Source: Kiritimatiellaeota bacterium B1221 (GTDB lineage Bacteria; Verrucomicrobiota; Kiritimatiellia; SS1-B-03-39; UBA6053). From it: a DNA stretch of 64,000 nt. Location: contig JARHXX010000009.1 of the NCBI GenBank assembly GCA_029269125.1, positions 56,682-120,681 on the forward strand. The letters run 5' to 3'. The notes below the pieces were generated by a model, which was not told the DNA's origin, did no database searches, and saw only the letters and a program-made list of their open reading frames with translations. The position numbers and the translations under genes were made by a program. Position 1 is the first letter of the stretch. Each line of letters starts with the position of its first letter. Below are positions 53,720 through 62,357 of this stretch, piece by piece.

Positions 53720-54617
53720 CTCCGGCCTTGAGCAATCCATCTAAAAACGCTTTCGCGTCAAAAGGAACCAAATCTTCTTTGGCTTCTCCCAATCCGGAAA
53801 ACAACACCGGCACCCCGGGCATTTCTTTTTGAATATTGAATAAAAATCCGGCCCGGCTGCTGCCATCCAGTTTGGTCAAAATCAGACCCGACAGGGGAAC
53901 CGACTGATGGAAGATCCGCGCCTGGTTCAACGAATTTTGACCCAGACTCGCATCCAGCACCATCCAGGTGGCATGCGGTGCGTTTTCGTCCCGCTTTTTG
54001 AGTGCCCGCACCATTTTTTCCAGTTCGTCCATCAAATGATCTTTGGTGTGCATGCGACCCGCGGTATCGATAAATAACAAGTCCGCGCCCCGGGCGTGAG
54101 CCGCATCCAGGGCGTCGTAAGCCACGGCCGACGCATCCGAGCCCTGACGCCCGGAAACCACCGGCACATCCAACGTCTCGCCCCACATCCGCAATTGTTC
54201 GGTTCCGGCCGCCCGAAAGGTATCCGCCGCCCCCAGCATCACATTCCGCCCCTGCTTTTTCGCCCGCCAGGCCAACTTGGCACAGGTCGTGGTCTTCCCG
54301 GCCCCGTTTACACCCAGCATCAGCACACAAGCCGGAGAATGGTCAAAATCAAACGGATCTTTATCCGAAAGTTTCAGATTCCGTTTGAGTGATTCCTTTA
54401 ATACATCCGCAGGGGTACTGTCTCCGTGAAGTTGATTTTCTTCGAGGTCCATGACCAGTTCGGCCACCAGGCGGGGAGGTAAATCCGCCTTGAGCAGGGC
54501 AACTTCCAGCTCTTCCAGACTGCGCTCATCGACTTCCACCCCATCGCTAACCATGCCCTGCAGGGCACTGCCGAGCACCGAGCGGGTTTTGGATAAGGCT
54601 TTAAACCAACTGACCAT
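53703..54617 (-). CDS. ftsY: Signal recognition particle receptor FtsY
   Basis: The 304-aa protein contains the NG domain of the SRP GTPases: helical N domain, G1 GVNGAGKTTTCAKLA near residue 110, G2/I-box with DTFRAAGTEQL, G3 DTAGR, G4 TKLDG and the closing GLGEAKEDLVPFDAKAFLDGLL. The N-terminal acidic A domain is nearly absent, as is common outside Enterobacteria. It receives ribosome-SRP complexes at the inner membrane. It lies between nusB and ribD with a 1-bp gap from nusB. Confidence 0.96.
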   Translation of the reverse strand: MVSWFKALSKTRSVLGSALQGMVSDGVEVDERSLEELEVALLKADLPPRLVAELVMDLEENQLHGDSTPADVLKESLKRNLKLSDKDPFDFDHSPACVLMLGVNGAGKTTTCAKLAWRAKKQGRNVMLGAADTFRAAGTEQLRMWGETLDVPVVSGRQGSDASAVAYDALDAAHARGADLLFIDTAGRMHTKDHLMDELEKMVRALKKRDENAPHATWMVLDASLGQNSLNQARIFHQSVPLSGLILTKLDGSSRAGFLFNIQKEMPGVPVLFSGLGEAKEDLVPFDAKAFLDGLLKAGDDDEG

Positions 54618-54618
54618 T

Positions 54619-55083
54619 TTAGAGCTCCTCCTTGGAAATACCCTGACGTAAAGGACGATCCAATTTCCGAATCACATTGTCCAAAATTCCATTCACAAAT
54701 TTTCCGCTTTCATCAGAACTCAGTTCTTTCGCAAGTTGTACGGCTTCATTCACGGCCACCACCGGCGGCACATCCGGACAATGCAGAAGCTCATAAAAGG
54801 CCAGACGGAGCACATTCCGGTCCACCCCCCCCATCCGGTGCATATCCCAGTTTTCAGAATTGCGTTTAATTTCTTTATCCAACCCATCCAGGTTCATGCT
54901 CACCCCGTCAATCCGGTCCTCAAAGAACGCCCGCATTTTTTTAGACATCTTGCGGCGCTTGTTTTGCAAAAACAATTCCAGGGCCTCCTCCCAAGTGTCA
55001 AATCGGTTGTAATCACGTTGAAAAAGAAACTGAACCACCCACAGGCGGAGAAGATGTCGGTTGGGAGCACCAGAAGTTGACAT
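54619..55083 (-). CDS. nusB: Transcription antitermination factor NusB
   Basis: The ATG at 55083 gives 154 aa, a normal length. The all-helical NusB fold is evident from HLLRLWVVQFLFQRDYN, RMGGVDRNVLRLAFYELLHCPDVPPVVAVNEAVQLAK (read in parts) and the C-terminal FVNGILDNVIRKLD. NusB with NusE binds boxA RNA to form antitermination complexes on rRNA operons. An upstream frame extension to 55185 is rejected. It is separated by ~210 bp from ribH, so it might have its own promoter. Confidence 0.92.
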   Translation of the reverse strand: MSTSGAPNRHLLRLWVVQFLFQRDYNRFDTWEEALELFLQNKRRKMSKKMRAFFEDRIDGVSMNLDGLDKEIKRNSENWDMHRMGGVDRNVLRLAFYELLHCPDVPPVVAVNEAVQLAKELSSDESGKFVNGILDNVIRKLDRPLRQGISKEEL

Positions 55084-55296
55084 AGAAGAAAATTGAGTTG
55101 AGAAAGAAGAAAGGTCCCCCAAACAAGATGAACGGGAGCGGTGAAATGTGGGGGAGCACTTAGCATCGACACAGGGAATGGACAATCAAAAATCAGATAT
55201 TTCAAATCCAGAATCTGCCAGCATTCATCCGTTTTTTTAAACCTCACGACCTTAGCCAAATGACAAGTGACCAGAAACACTCCTTTTCGATTATAA

Positions 55297-55851
55297 TTAA
55301 GATTCGGATCCTATCTGACCCCTATCCTTTATCCCTCTTTCCCGCGGCTCCGCCGCACACTCCAACGCCGCCAGAGCGGCATAAGCCCCGCGACTCTCGG
55401 ATCCACTTAAACACCGTTCTTCCGCCTGCTCAATGGTATGTGAACTCACCACCGCATCGATCACCGGACAATCGAGTTCCAGCGAAAGTTCAGTAAAGGT
55501 CTTGGTCAACGAACGCATAATCAGCTCCGCATGCAGGGTCGCCCCCTCCAACACCACCCCCATCGGAATCAGCGCTTGCGGCGAGAATGAGTGATGTAAG
55601 CGCTTAAGCGCCAACGGAATTTCAAAGCTTCCCGGCACCCAAACCACCTGGATATCCGATGCGGAGACCCCATGGGCCATCAGCGTTTCCACCGCCGAAC
55701 TCACCAGCGCACCCGTCAGTCGAATATTAAATCGGGCCGCCACAATCCCAATCTTTCGACCGGCACCTTGATGGGTACCGACTGAAACCTCTACCCCCTC
55801 GGGTAAATTCGGCAGTCCTTCTTCTGGTTGAGGAGTAAAATGCTTTTCCAT
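55297..55851 (-). CDS. ribH: 6,7-dimethyl-8-ribityllumazine synthase RibH
   Basis: The ATG at 55851 gives 184 aa. Motifs are those of lumazine synthase: GIVAARFN near residue 35, VPGSFEIPLALKRL, GVVLEGATLHAELI and the C-terminal AEERCLSGSESRGAYAALAALE. It condenses the pyrimidinedione with 3,4-dihydroxy-2-butanone 4-phosphate. Its start lies 1 bp after the ribBA stop, so they are coupled. It has an extra ~15-residue N-terminal extension, which is not unusual. Confidence 0.95.
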   Translation of the reverse strand: MEKHFTPQPEEGLPNLPEGVEVSVGTHQGAGRKIGIVAARFNIRLTGALVSSAVETLMAHGVSASDIQVVWVPGSFEIPLALKRLHHSFSPQALIPMGVVLEGATLHAELIMRSLTKTFTELSLELDCPVIDAVVSSHTIEQAEERCLSGSESRGAYAALAALECAAEPRERGIKDRGQIGSES

Positions 55852-55852
55852 T

Positions 55853-57079
55853 TTATAACAAATGTCCCATGCGTGTACGTTTGGTTTCAAGATAAGATGC
55901 ATTATGCGGATTGCTGGGAATCACCACCGGAATGCGTTCGGTCACTTCGATGCCATTTTCCACCAATCCATCCACTTTAGCCGGATTGTTGGTCAACAAA
56001 CGAATTTTTTCGACCCCCAGGTCTTTAAGAATCAAAGCAGAAGACAAATATTCACGCTGATCCGCCCCGAAACCAAGCGCCAGATTGGCCTCCACCGTAT
56101 CCATCCCCTGGTCCTGCAGGGCGTATGCTTTCAATTTTGCACCCAAACCGATACCCCGACCTTCCTGACGCATATAGAGAATGATGCCTTTGCCCGCTTC
56201 CTGCACCGTTTCCATGCATTTCTGCAGTTGATCCCCACAGTCGCAACGCAGGGAATGCAACACATCCCCGGTCAAACATTCGCTGTGCACCCGGACCAAC
56301 GGCGCCTCTTCGCCGGTTATATCCCCCAGAAACAAGGCCATATGCTCTTTGTCATCCAACGAGGAGCGGTAGATCCGACACTGAAAATCGCCTTCCCGGG
56401 TCGGAAGCTTAATTTCACCCTCAAACTGAACCGACCCCTCTTTTTGCTGACGATACTCGATCAAAGCCGCCACCGAACTCATTTTGAGTCCGCGCTTTTT
56501 GGCAAATTCCACCAAATCATCCAGCCGGGCCATGGTGCCATCATCTTTCATGATTTCACAAATCACCCCCACCGGACGGTGACCGGACAGTTTGGCCAGA
56601 TCCACTGAAGCTTCGGTATGTCCCGCACGTCCCAATACCCCTTTGGGATTGGCCTTGATCGGAAACATATGACCCGGCCGCACCAAATCGCCCGCAGTAC
56701 TGTTTTCATCCGCCATTAACTGACAGGTTTTCGCGCGGTCCGCCGCCGAAATTCCGGTGCTGATGCCATGACGCGCATCCACCGATTCCATAAATGCACA
56801 CGGTGCCGGCACGTCACGGTCTCCGGTATGCCGCATTTCCGCAATCCCCAAACGCGCAACTTCAGATCCGGGCAGGGTCACACAAATCAGCCCGCGACCA
56901 TGGGTGGCCATAAAATTGATCATTTCCGGGGTAATGGAATCCGCGGCACAAATGAGATCCCCCTCATTTTCACGGTCTTCATCATCCACCACCACCACCA
57001 TTTCCCCGCGACCCACCGCGGCGATAACCTCTTCAATGGGATCCAGTACGGTTTCTTTACTTTCTGCTATCGTTTCCAT
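55853..57079 (-). CDS. ribBA: Bifunctional 3,4-dihydroxy-2-butanone-4-phosphate synthase / GTP cyclohydrolase II
   Basis: The 408-aa protein is a fusion of RibB (residues ~1-205) and RibA (~210-405). RibB signatures are [19 protein letters not shown] and [14 protein letters not shown]; RibA has the zinc Cys set [18 protein letters not shown] and RQEGRGIGL. The second ATG (57079) is preferred because the sequence AAAGG lies 8 nt upstream of it and only 2 nt upstream of the first ATG at 57085. The AAAGG lies in the arm of a hairpin (CTTTGT...ACAAAG) downstream of the riboswitch, suggesting translational control. First gene of the operon. Confidence 0.95.
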   Translation of the reverse strand: METIAESKETVLDPIEEVIAAVGRGEMVVVVDDEDRENEGDLICAADSITPEMINFMATHGRGLICVTLPGSEVARLGIAEMRHTGDRDVPAPCAFMESVDARHGISTGISAADRAKTCQLMADENSTAGDLVRPGHMFPIKANPKGVLGRAGHTEASVDLAKLSGHRPVGVICEIMKDDGTMARLDDLVEFAKKRGLKMSSVAALIEYRQQKEGSVQFEGEIKLPTREGDFQCRIYRSSLDDKEHMALFLGDITGEEAPLVRVHSECLTGDVLHSLRCDCGDQLQKCMETVQEAGKGIILYMRQEGRGIGLGAKLKAYALQDQGMDTVEANLALGFGADQREYLSSALILKDLGVEKIRLLTNNPAKVDGLVENGIEVTERIPVVIPSNPHNASYLETKRTRMGHLL

Positions 57080-57147
57080 ATGCATTGCCTTTGTTCAAAA
57101 CAGGACAAAGCAGTCAACCTCCACAGCAAAGCCATAGAGGAGAAACC

Positions 57148-57299
57148 ATCTTCTTTCATCCCGACTGTACGGTCGGCTGGACATAAAAAAGTTCAAAGAA
57201 CTCTTCTGATTCCATCAGTCCCCACCGAAGCGAGGAGTCGCGGGCTATCACCGCCGGTAGGGAATTTCCCAGGAATTGAGATCACCCTGCCCTGAAGAT
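57148..57299 (-). ncRNA. FMN riboswitch (RFN element) of the riboflavin operon
   Basis: On the minus strand all RFN landmarks appear in order: P1 arm ATCTTCAGGGCAGGGTG (from 57299), GAAATTCCCTACCGGCGGTG, ATAGCCCGCGACTCC, a variable hairpin, GTCCAGCCGACCGTACAGTC and the P1 return GAAAGAAGAT (to 57148). Aptamer length is about 152 nt. An insertion of roughly 14 nt interrupts the usual GGGTG-AAATTCCC loop of P2. FMN binding would lower expression of ribBA and downstream genes; the expression platform (57086-57147) sequesters the ribosome-binding site. Confidence 0.93.
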
Positions 57300-57369
57300 C
57301 ATAATTAGATTGTTTTCCCCCTCTATGCCTGAATCCGGAAAAAGACAAGGGGAATAATAAGATTCGTCT

Positions 57370-57982
57370 TCCACAATCTCCGAACGTAGAAATACAAACT
57401 TTGGCTCTTGTTTCATTTCTAAGCTGTAGTCCACGATCTCCGAGCGTGAAAATCCAATCCTGGGCGCTTGTTTCATTTCTAAGCTGTAGTCCACGATCTC
57501 CGAGCGTGGAAATACAATCCTGGGCGCTTGTTTCATTTCTAAGCTGTAGTCCACGATCTCCGAGCGTGGAAATACAAACTTTGGCTCCTGTTTCATTTCC
57601 AAGCTGTAGTCCACGATCTCCGAACGTGGAAATCCAATCCTAGGCGCTTGTTTCATTTATAAGCTGTAGTCCACGATCTCCGAACGTGGAAATCCAATCC
57701 TAGGCGCTTGTTTCATTTATAAGCTGTAGTCCACGATCTCCGAACGTGGAAATACAATCCTGGGCGCTTGTTTCATTTCTAAGCTGTAGTCCACGATCTC
57801 CGAGCGTGGAAATACAATCCTAGGCTCTTGTTTCATTTCTAAGCTGTAGTCCACGATCTCCGAGCGTGGAAATCCAATCCTAGGCTCTTGTTTCATTTCC
57901 AAGCTGTAGTCCACGATCTCCGAGCGTGGAAATACAAACTTTGGCTCTTGCTTCATTTCCACGCACGGAGTGCGTCGACTAC
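57370..57982. repeat. Tandem array of 60-bp REP-like units (10 copies)
   Basis: Ten units of exactly 60 bp each start at about 57361, 57421, then every 60 bp to 57901. Each contains the hairpin CCACGATCTCCGAGCGTGG (5-bp stem, one mismatch, 2 more pairs, 3-nt loop), then a ~20-bp variable segment and TTGTTTCATTTCTAAGCTGTAGT. Two adjacent units (57601, 57661) are identical, the others differ at scattered positions. The first copy is diverged. A last inverted palindrome (57959-57982) closes the array. Apparent 20-aa repeat ORFs on both strands follow from the 60-bp period. The region 57300-57369 holds nothing else. Confidence 0.92.
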
Positions 57983-58113
57983 TTTCGAACAGTACCTTTC
58001 CTGAACACATCCAAAACTTAAATCATTTTTACATATTATTACTTGCGCATACGTGCATGTGTACATATATCAGCGGTCTGTTTTTAAATCCTATCAACCT
58101 CAACTCGAAAACT

Positions 58114-59085
58114 ATGAATACCGAAAAACTTCAAATTGCCCTGGATGAATTTATTCACGTCGGGGGTGCCCTCGTCATTGTGATCGCCATCGTTTCCATT
58201 CTCACCGGCTTTATGCGGGAGTTTATTCCCCAGGATAAACTGCAACGAAAATTAACCAAACACGAAAAATGGGGTCCCCTCCTCGGCGCCCTCTTCGGTA
58301 TGCTGACCCCTTTCTGCAGCGCATCGGTCGTGCCGGTCACCATGGGTATGGCCTCCATGGGGGTTTCCCTGGGAACCGTGATGAGCTTTCTCATCTCCGC
58401 ACCGCTTTGCAACTTCATCGTATTGGCTATGGTGTACACCGCCTTCGGACTCAAGATCACCGCCACCTATCTGGGCATCACTTTTGCGGCCGCCATTATC
58501 GGCGGATGGATCATTTCCAAAACCCCCTGGAGAAATGAAATCAAACGCGGAGAGGAACTCGAAGAGCGCAAGCCCCAACGCAAAGCCAAACAAACTTCAT
58601 GCTGTGCGCCCCCCGAGCCTCAACCCGATTGCTCAAATATGAACAGTTGCTGCGGACCCGTCGATCCGGAAAACGCCGGCAAAGTGCAAAAATCCTTCCG
58701 CTTCGCACTGGCCCTGTTCAAAAAGATCATTCCTTACGTATTGATTGGCGCACTCATCAGCGGCGTCTCTGCAGCCTACCTCTCCGCCGAAATCGTGGAA
58801 AAATATGTCGGGGGCGACAATATCCTCTCCATCCTCATTTCCGCCGTCATCGGAGTTCCGGTGTACCTGCGCATTGAAATGGCGATTCCGCTGTTGAAAA
58901 CCCTGATCGCAAAAGGCATGGGACTGGGTCCGGCCATAGCCCTCATTATCGGCGGCACCGGCGCCAGTCTGCCTGAGATTGCCCTGGTTTCCTCCGTGCT
59001 GAAACCCAAAGCGGTGATTGCATTCGTCGGCATCATTGTTACCACCGCCATCATCGGTGGCGTCCTCATCCAAGCCATCTACTGA
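58114..59085 (+). CDS. Cys-rich permease of the DUF318/ArsP-like family (SO_0444-type metal efflux)
   Basis: The 323-aa protein has eight or more hydrophobic helices in two halves. The first half carries LLGALFGMLTPFCSASVVPV and FLISAPLCNFIVLAM with the family Cys, the second FVGIIVTTAIIGG. A cytoplasmic loop near residues 160-190 contains several Cys (TSCCAPP, MNSCCGP), probably metal- or metalloid-binding. It resembles permeases proposed to export copper/zinc or arsenicals. It is followed by a small membrane protein and an ArsR-type regulator in one operon. Confidence 0.85.
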   Translation: MNTEKLQIALDEFIHVGGALVIVIAIVSILTGFMREFIPQDKLQRKLTKHEKWGPLLGALFGMLTPFCSASVVPVTMGMASMGVSLGTVMSFLISAPLCNFIVLAMVYTAFGLKITATYLGITFAAAIIGGWIISKTPWRNEIKRGEELEERKPQRKAKQTSCCAPPEPQPDCSNMNSCCGPVDPENAGKVQKSFRFALALFKKIIPYVLIGALISGVSAAYLSAEIVEKYVGGDNILSILISAVIGVPVYLRIEMAIPLLKTLIAKGMGLGPAIALIIGGTGASLPEIALVSSVLKPKAVIAFVGIIVTTAIIGGVLIQAIY

Positions 59086-59090
59086 ACGAA

Positions 59091-59441
59091 ATGAAAAACG
59101 AAAATCCAACTGATGCGCCCCCGGCCGGGGGCGCAGAACCCCTTCAGACCAACGCCGGTAAAAATATCTTATCCGGCATTTGCCGTTGCTGTCCCTACAG
59201 CCATTTGTTTAGATTTTTCTCCATACTGATCCGTGGAGAAAATTGTTCCGAAATCACTAAAGCGGGACGCAACATCGCCCTCCTCGGATTTTTCTGTCCG
59301 CTCTTTTGGATCGCCCTCTTTTCCGGGGCCAGAGGAACGCATCTCCTCTTTCACGCGACCCATTCGGGGATCGTTTTCTTGATCGGAGTGGTTATAATGC
59401 TCATCGGTTACAAATTCCAACAATACAGCTCTGATGAATGA
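59091..59441 (+). CDS. Small Cys-containing membrane protein, unknown
   Basis: The 116-aa protein has a Pro/Gly-rich start, a CRCCPYSHL Cys cluster near residue 32 and two hydrophobic segments (LLGFFCPLFWIALFSG and GIVFLIGVVIMLIGYKF). I do not recognise it. It lies 5 bp after the permease gene and overlaps the ArsR-type gene by 8 bp. The Cys cluster suggests metal or metalloid binding, which is inference. Confidence 0.65.
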   Translation: MKNENPTDAPPAGGAEPLQTNAGKNILSGICRCCPYSHLFRFFSILIRGENCSEITKAGRNIALLGFFCPLFWIALFSGARGTHLLFHATHSGIVFLIGVVIMLIGYKFQQYSSDE

Positions 59442-59820
59442 AAAATACATAGACGCCCTCAAAGCCCTTGCCGAACCCCATCGCCTCCGCCTGTTCTGGC
59501 TGCTCATTCATGTCGATCAGCGCATCACCGTGGCCGAAGCGATGGACGTCACCGGCGACACCCAATACAACGCCTCCCGCAATTTGAAAATTCTCTACAA
59601 AGCCGGTTTGCTCACCCAAATTAAAATCGGTAAATGGGTTTACTACAGCTTAGCCGAACAGGAACTTCCCCATTGGAGCACCCTCGTAGAATCCGTGCGA
59701 TCCCTTCCCTCCGACGATTTTGCCGACGTGGTCACCCGCTGCAAAAAACGACTCGCCATGCGTGTCGACAACGAATGCGTCATCGGCCCCAACAGTGAAG
59801 AGTGGCTCGAAAAAAAGTAA
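59434..59820 (+). CDS. ArsR/SmtB-family transcriptional regulator
   Basis: The 128-aa product has the winged helix of ArsR/SmtB proteins: ALAEPHRLRLFWLLIHVD, DVTGDTQYNASRNLKILYKA (recognition helix), GLLTQIKIGKWVYYSLAE. Metal-sensing Cys residues are few (one near residue 106 and one near 114), so the ligand is not obvious. It overlaps the preceding gene by 8 bp and ends the operon. It probably represses the operon from the region upstream of the permease gene (57983-58113). Confidence 0.9.
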   Translation: MNEKYIDALKALAEPHRLRLFWLLIHVDQRITVAEAMDVTGDTQYNASRNLKILYKAGLLTQIKIGKWVYYSLAEQELPHWSTLVESVRSLPSDDFADVVTRCKKRLAMRVDNECVIGPNSEEWLEKK

Positions 59821-59840
59821 CACAGATATTCCAGTCTGTG
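59821..59840. terminator. Inverted repeat CACAGA...TCTGTG after the ArsR-type gene
   Basis: CACAGA-tattccag-TCTGTG is a perfect 6-bp palindrome beginning just after the ArsR stop, resembling the repeats at 45.6-45.7 kb. It may act as a weak terminator between convergent genes. Confidence 0.5.
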
Positions 59841-59887
59841 ACCTGCCTGAGCTCCGCGAAGGCAGCAAACCAGCCCCCCAGCTCCCC

Positions 59888-60592
59888 TCATCCCACCGGC
59901 GGACAGTAACGGTACCCCACTCCGTGCACCGTCTGAAGCAACTGTGGATCTTTACGGTCCGCCTCCACTTTTTTCCGAAGCTGCGCGATATGCTGATCCA
60001 GAGTCCGCGTCGTTCCATAATACTCTACGCCCCAGGCATGGTTCAATAATTCATCCCGCGACAAGACTTCGTTAGGCCGCGCCGCAAAGTACTTCAGCAA
60101 ATCCATTTCCCTCGCACTCACTTCGATTTGTTTTTCCCCGTCACTCCCCGTTAACTTTTTGGGACACATCTTAAACGGACCCAGCACAAATTCATCGTCA
60201 TTCAAAGACGACAGCGTTCGTTGCGAACGCCTCAGCAGCGCATGCACCCGCGCCAAAAGTTCGCGAACCCCGAAAGGTTTGGTCATGTAATCGTCCGCGC
60301 CCAACTCCAGTCCCAACACCTTATCGATCTCTTCACTCTTCGCGGTCAACATCAGCACCGGCGTCTGTTTATCCCGGGTACGAAATTCCCGGCACACCTC
60401 ATAACCACTCATTCCCGGCATCATCAAATCCAGGATCAATAAATCCGGAGATTCTTTTTTCAAAATCTCTAACCCCTCTCTTCCATCCACCGCTTCGCCC
60501 ACCTGATAATTTTCACTCTCCAAGGTATCCACCAGACCCCGGCGGATCGCCACATCATCCTCGACCACCAAAATTCGAATCGCTTCATTCAT
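59888..60592 (-). CDS. OmpR/PhoB-family response regulator
   Basis: The 234-aa protein has a receiver domain (acidic VVEDD near residue 11, phosphoacceptor Asp 55 in LLILDLMMPG, Thr and Lys in MLTAKSE) and a C-terminal winged helix with VEYYGTTRTLDQHIAQLRKK. It is activated by the adjacent histidine kinase, whose gene overlaps its start by 4 bp. The target may include the VWA gene, because a PhoP-box-like site lies upstream of that gene. Confidence 0.95.
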   Translation of the reverse strand: MNEAIRILVVEDDVAIRRGLVDTLESENYQVGEAVDGREGLEILKKESPDLLILDLMMPGMSGYEVCREFRTRDKQTPVLMLTAKSEEIDKVLGLELGADDYMTKPFGVRELLARVHALLRRSQRTLSSLNDDEFVLGPFKMCPKKLTGSDGEKQIEVSAREMDLLKYFAARPNEVLSRDELLNHAWGVEYYGTTRTLDQHIAQLRKKVEADRKDPQLLQTVHGVGYRYCPPVG

Positions 60593-62166
60593 ATTTTTTC
60601 ATCCTCACAATCCGGAAAACTCCAAATAAAAACACAACCTTCACCCGAAAGATCACACTGTAAATCCCCCCCCATCTGACGGGCCAGCCGCCGTGAAATA
60701 TGCAGCCCCAATCCCGTGCCTCCACTCTCCCGGGTGATGCGGTCATCCACTTGATGAAACGCTTGAAAAACTTTTGCGCCTTCCCGTTCAGGAATACCCG
60801 GGCCTTCATCCCTAAAGCAAAGCTTCCTTTTCCCTTCACTTGCTTCCTCTGTAATCCGCAACACTCCACCCGACGCCGCATACTTGATCGCGTTGTCACA
60901 CAGATTTAAAATGATCTGCTCCGCCGCATCCGGATCCACCCATCCAAAAACTTCCGACGCAGGAAAGGTAACCTCAACCCCCGCCTGCACAAATCTTTCG
61001 GACATACGCGCGCACACCGTTTGCAAACACGCATTCAAGCAAAGCCGTTGCGGATGCAGTCGACTCCGCCCCATTTCCAGACGGCTGAAGTCCAAAACAT
61101 TGTGCACCAATCTCGCGAGCCGCTCGCTTTCATCCCGCAGGGTGGACAAATATTTTTTCTGCTTTTCCGGATCGGTCACCCGCCCCTCCAGCAACAACTC
61201 ACTGTACAGACGCAGGGTGGTCAACGGAGTTTTAAATTCGTGACTGACATTGGACACAAAACTGGTTTTTTGTAACGCCTCTTTCCGGCTCCGGTTCACC
61301 CAGGCGTTTAATCCCAGGGTTCCCCCCGCAATTGACAGCAAAAGCAAAACCCCCAAACTCCCCGCCACCCACATAAATCCTTTGGACAACCCTTCTCCGA
61401 TTTGAGTATCATACATTGCGCCCAGGCGGGCAAAAGGCAACATCGCTCCCATCTCTACCGAATGCGTCAGCGGACGTTCACTCGAATCCCCGGTGGTCAC
61501 CAGCACCCGGTCACTCCGATCCAACAAAACCAATTCCTCCCCTTTGCCTCTGGTCTCCCCCAACCAAAGAACCAACCTCGAATACAAGGCTGCCATTTCA
61601 ATTTCGACCCCCACAATTTCCCGGCGGTCCGGAATCAACACATACACCAATAAACTGTCCCGGTCTGCCCACTGCCAAGCGCGCCATTTTGACTGTGGCG
61701 GAATCCGACTTTTTCGAGACCTGATTTTCAACACATCACCCTCTGGATCAAACCACTGCATTCGCCCAGCAAACAAACTGTCATAGCGAAGTAAAAACTC
61801 TTTGCATTCCGAATCCAAATTCATTCCGGGCTTCGGAAAAAGCAATTTTCCTTCTTCCGGGATTCGGAACACATTCCGGACCAGCGGATTTGTGCGCTGA
61901 AGCTCCATCAAAGATTCGTCCAAAGCATTTGAAGGGAACTGCGCGAGCGATTCCACCAATTCATTTTTCACCTCTTCCAGTTTCCCCTCGATCCGATCAG
62001 CACTCTGCTCCAACCAACGGCTTTGCGCATTCACCACATCGTTTTTTAATCGCTGCTGTTCAAGCCGAAGCATATTGAATCCCACTCCCGCAAGCACCAG
62101 CACCGGAAGAATCACCAAAGCAGTGAAAAACCAGACCGGGATTTTGCGGAAGATCGAAAAACTCAT
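60589..62166 (-). CDS. Sensor histidine kinase, two transmembrane segments
   Basis: The ATG at 62166 gives 525 aa. A first TM helix (residues ~11-31) and a second near 265-287 enclose a ~230-residue extracytoplasmic domain of unknown type, without a HAMP-like segment of classical form. HisKA follows with the phosphoaccepting His 309 in NVSHEFKTPLTTL, then the ATPase domain with NLCDNAIKYA, DEGPGIPE and GGTGLGLHIS. It pairs with the downstream response regulator. The stimulus is unknown. Confidence 0.93.
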   Translation of the reverse strand: MSFSIFRKIPVWFFTALVILPVLVLAGVGFNMLRLEQQRLKNDVVNAQSRWLEQSADRIEGKLEEVKNELVESLAQFPSNALDESLMELQRTNPLVRNVFRIPEEGKLLFPKPGMNLDSECKEFLLRYDSLFAGRMQWFDPEGDVLKIRSRKSRIPPQSKWRAWQWADRDSLLVYVLIPDRREIVGVEIEMAALYSRLVLWLGETRGKGEELVLLDRSDRVLVTTGDSSERPLTHSVEMGAMLPFARLGAMYDTQIGEGLSKGFMWVAGSLGVLLLLSIAGGTLGLNAWVNRSRKEALQKTSFVSNVSHEFKTPLTTLRLYSELLLEGRVTDPEKQKKYLSTLRDESERLARLVHNVLDFSRLEMGRSRLHPQRLCLNACLQTVCARMSERFVQAGVEVTFPASEVFGWVDPDAAEQIILNLCDNAIKYAASGGVLRITEEASEGKRKLCFRDEGPGIPEREGAKVFQAFHQVDDRITRESGGTGLGLHISRRLARQMGGDLQCDLSGEGCVFIWSFPDCEDEKI

Positions 62167-62269
62167 ATTAAACACCCTTCCATTTAAATGGGCAAGACAC
62201 GAGGCATTTCGGCAGGACCTGCCGATTGCCCGCACCCACTCCGGGGCGCCAACCTGATGACATCGAAAT

Positions 62270-62289
62270 CCCGGGGGCCATGCCCCGGG
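62270..62289. terminator. GC-rich hairpin upstream of the kinase and after the VWA gene
   Basis: CCCGGGG-gccatg-CCCCGGG is a perfect 7-bp stem, in the ~190-bp interval between the VWA gene stop and the kinase start (both on the minus strand). It may terminate the VWA transcript or be a dispersed palindrome. A T-run is weak. Confidence 0.5.
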
Positions 62290-62357
62290 TTCTATCCCGA
62301 AAAAGAACTGCGCCCCGGAGGCGGTGCAGGCATTTCAATCGCATGAAACAGCTCATC

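Noticed and set aside
57370..57982. CRISPR array
   Set aside because: The segments between hairpins are near-copies of each other, not unique spacers, and unit length (60 bp) with no cas genes nearby does not fit.
57282..58010. Two 20-aa-repeat ORFs on the minus strand (MKQ...FPRSEIVDYSLE pattern) within the array
   Set aside because: A 60-bp period is divisible by three, so any unit without a stop gives a long repeat ORF on several frames. The same region is open on the plus strand too, and two units contain a stop codon (TTATAA). No ribosome-binding site is visible.
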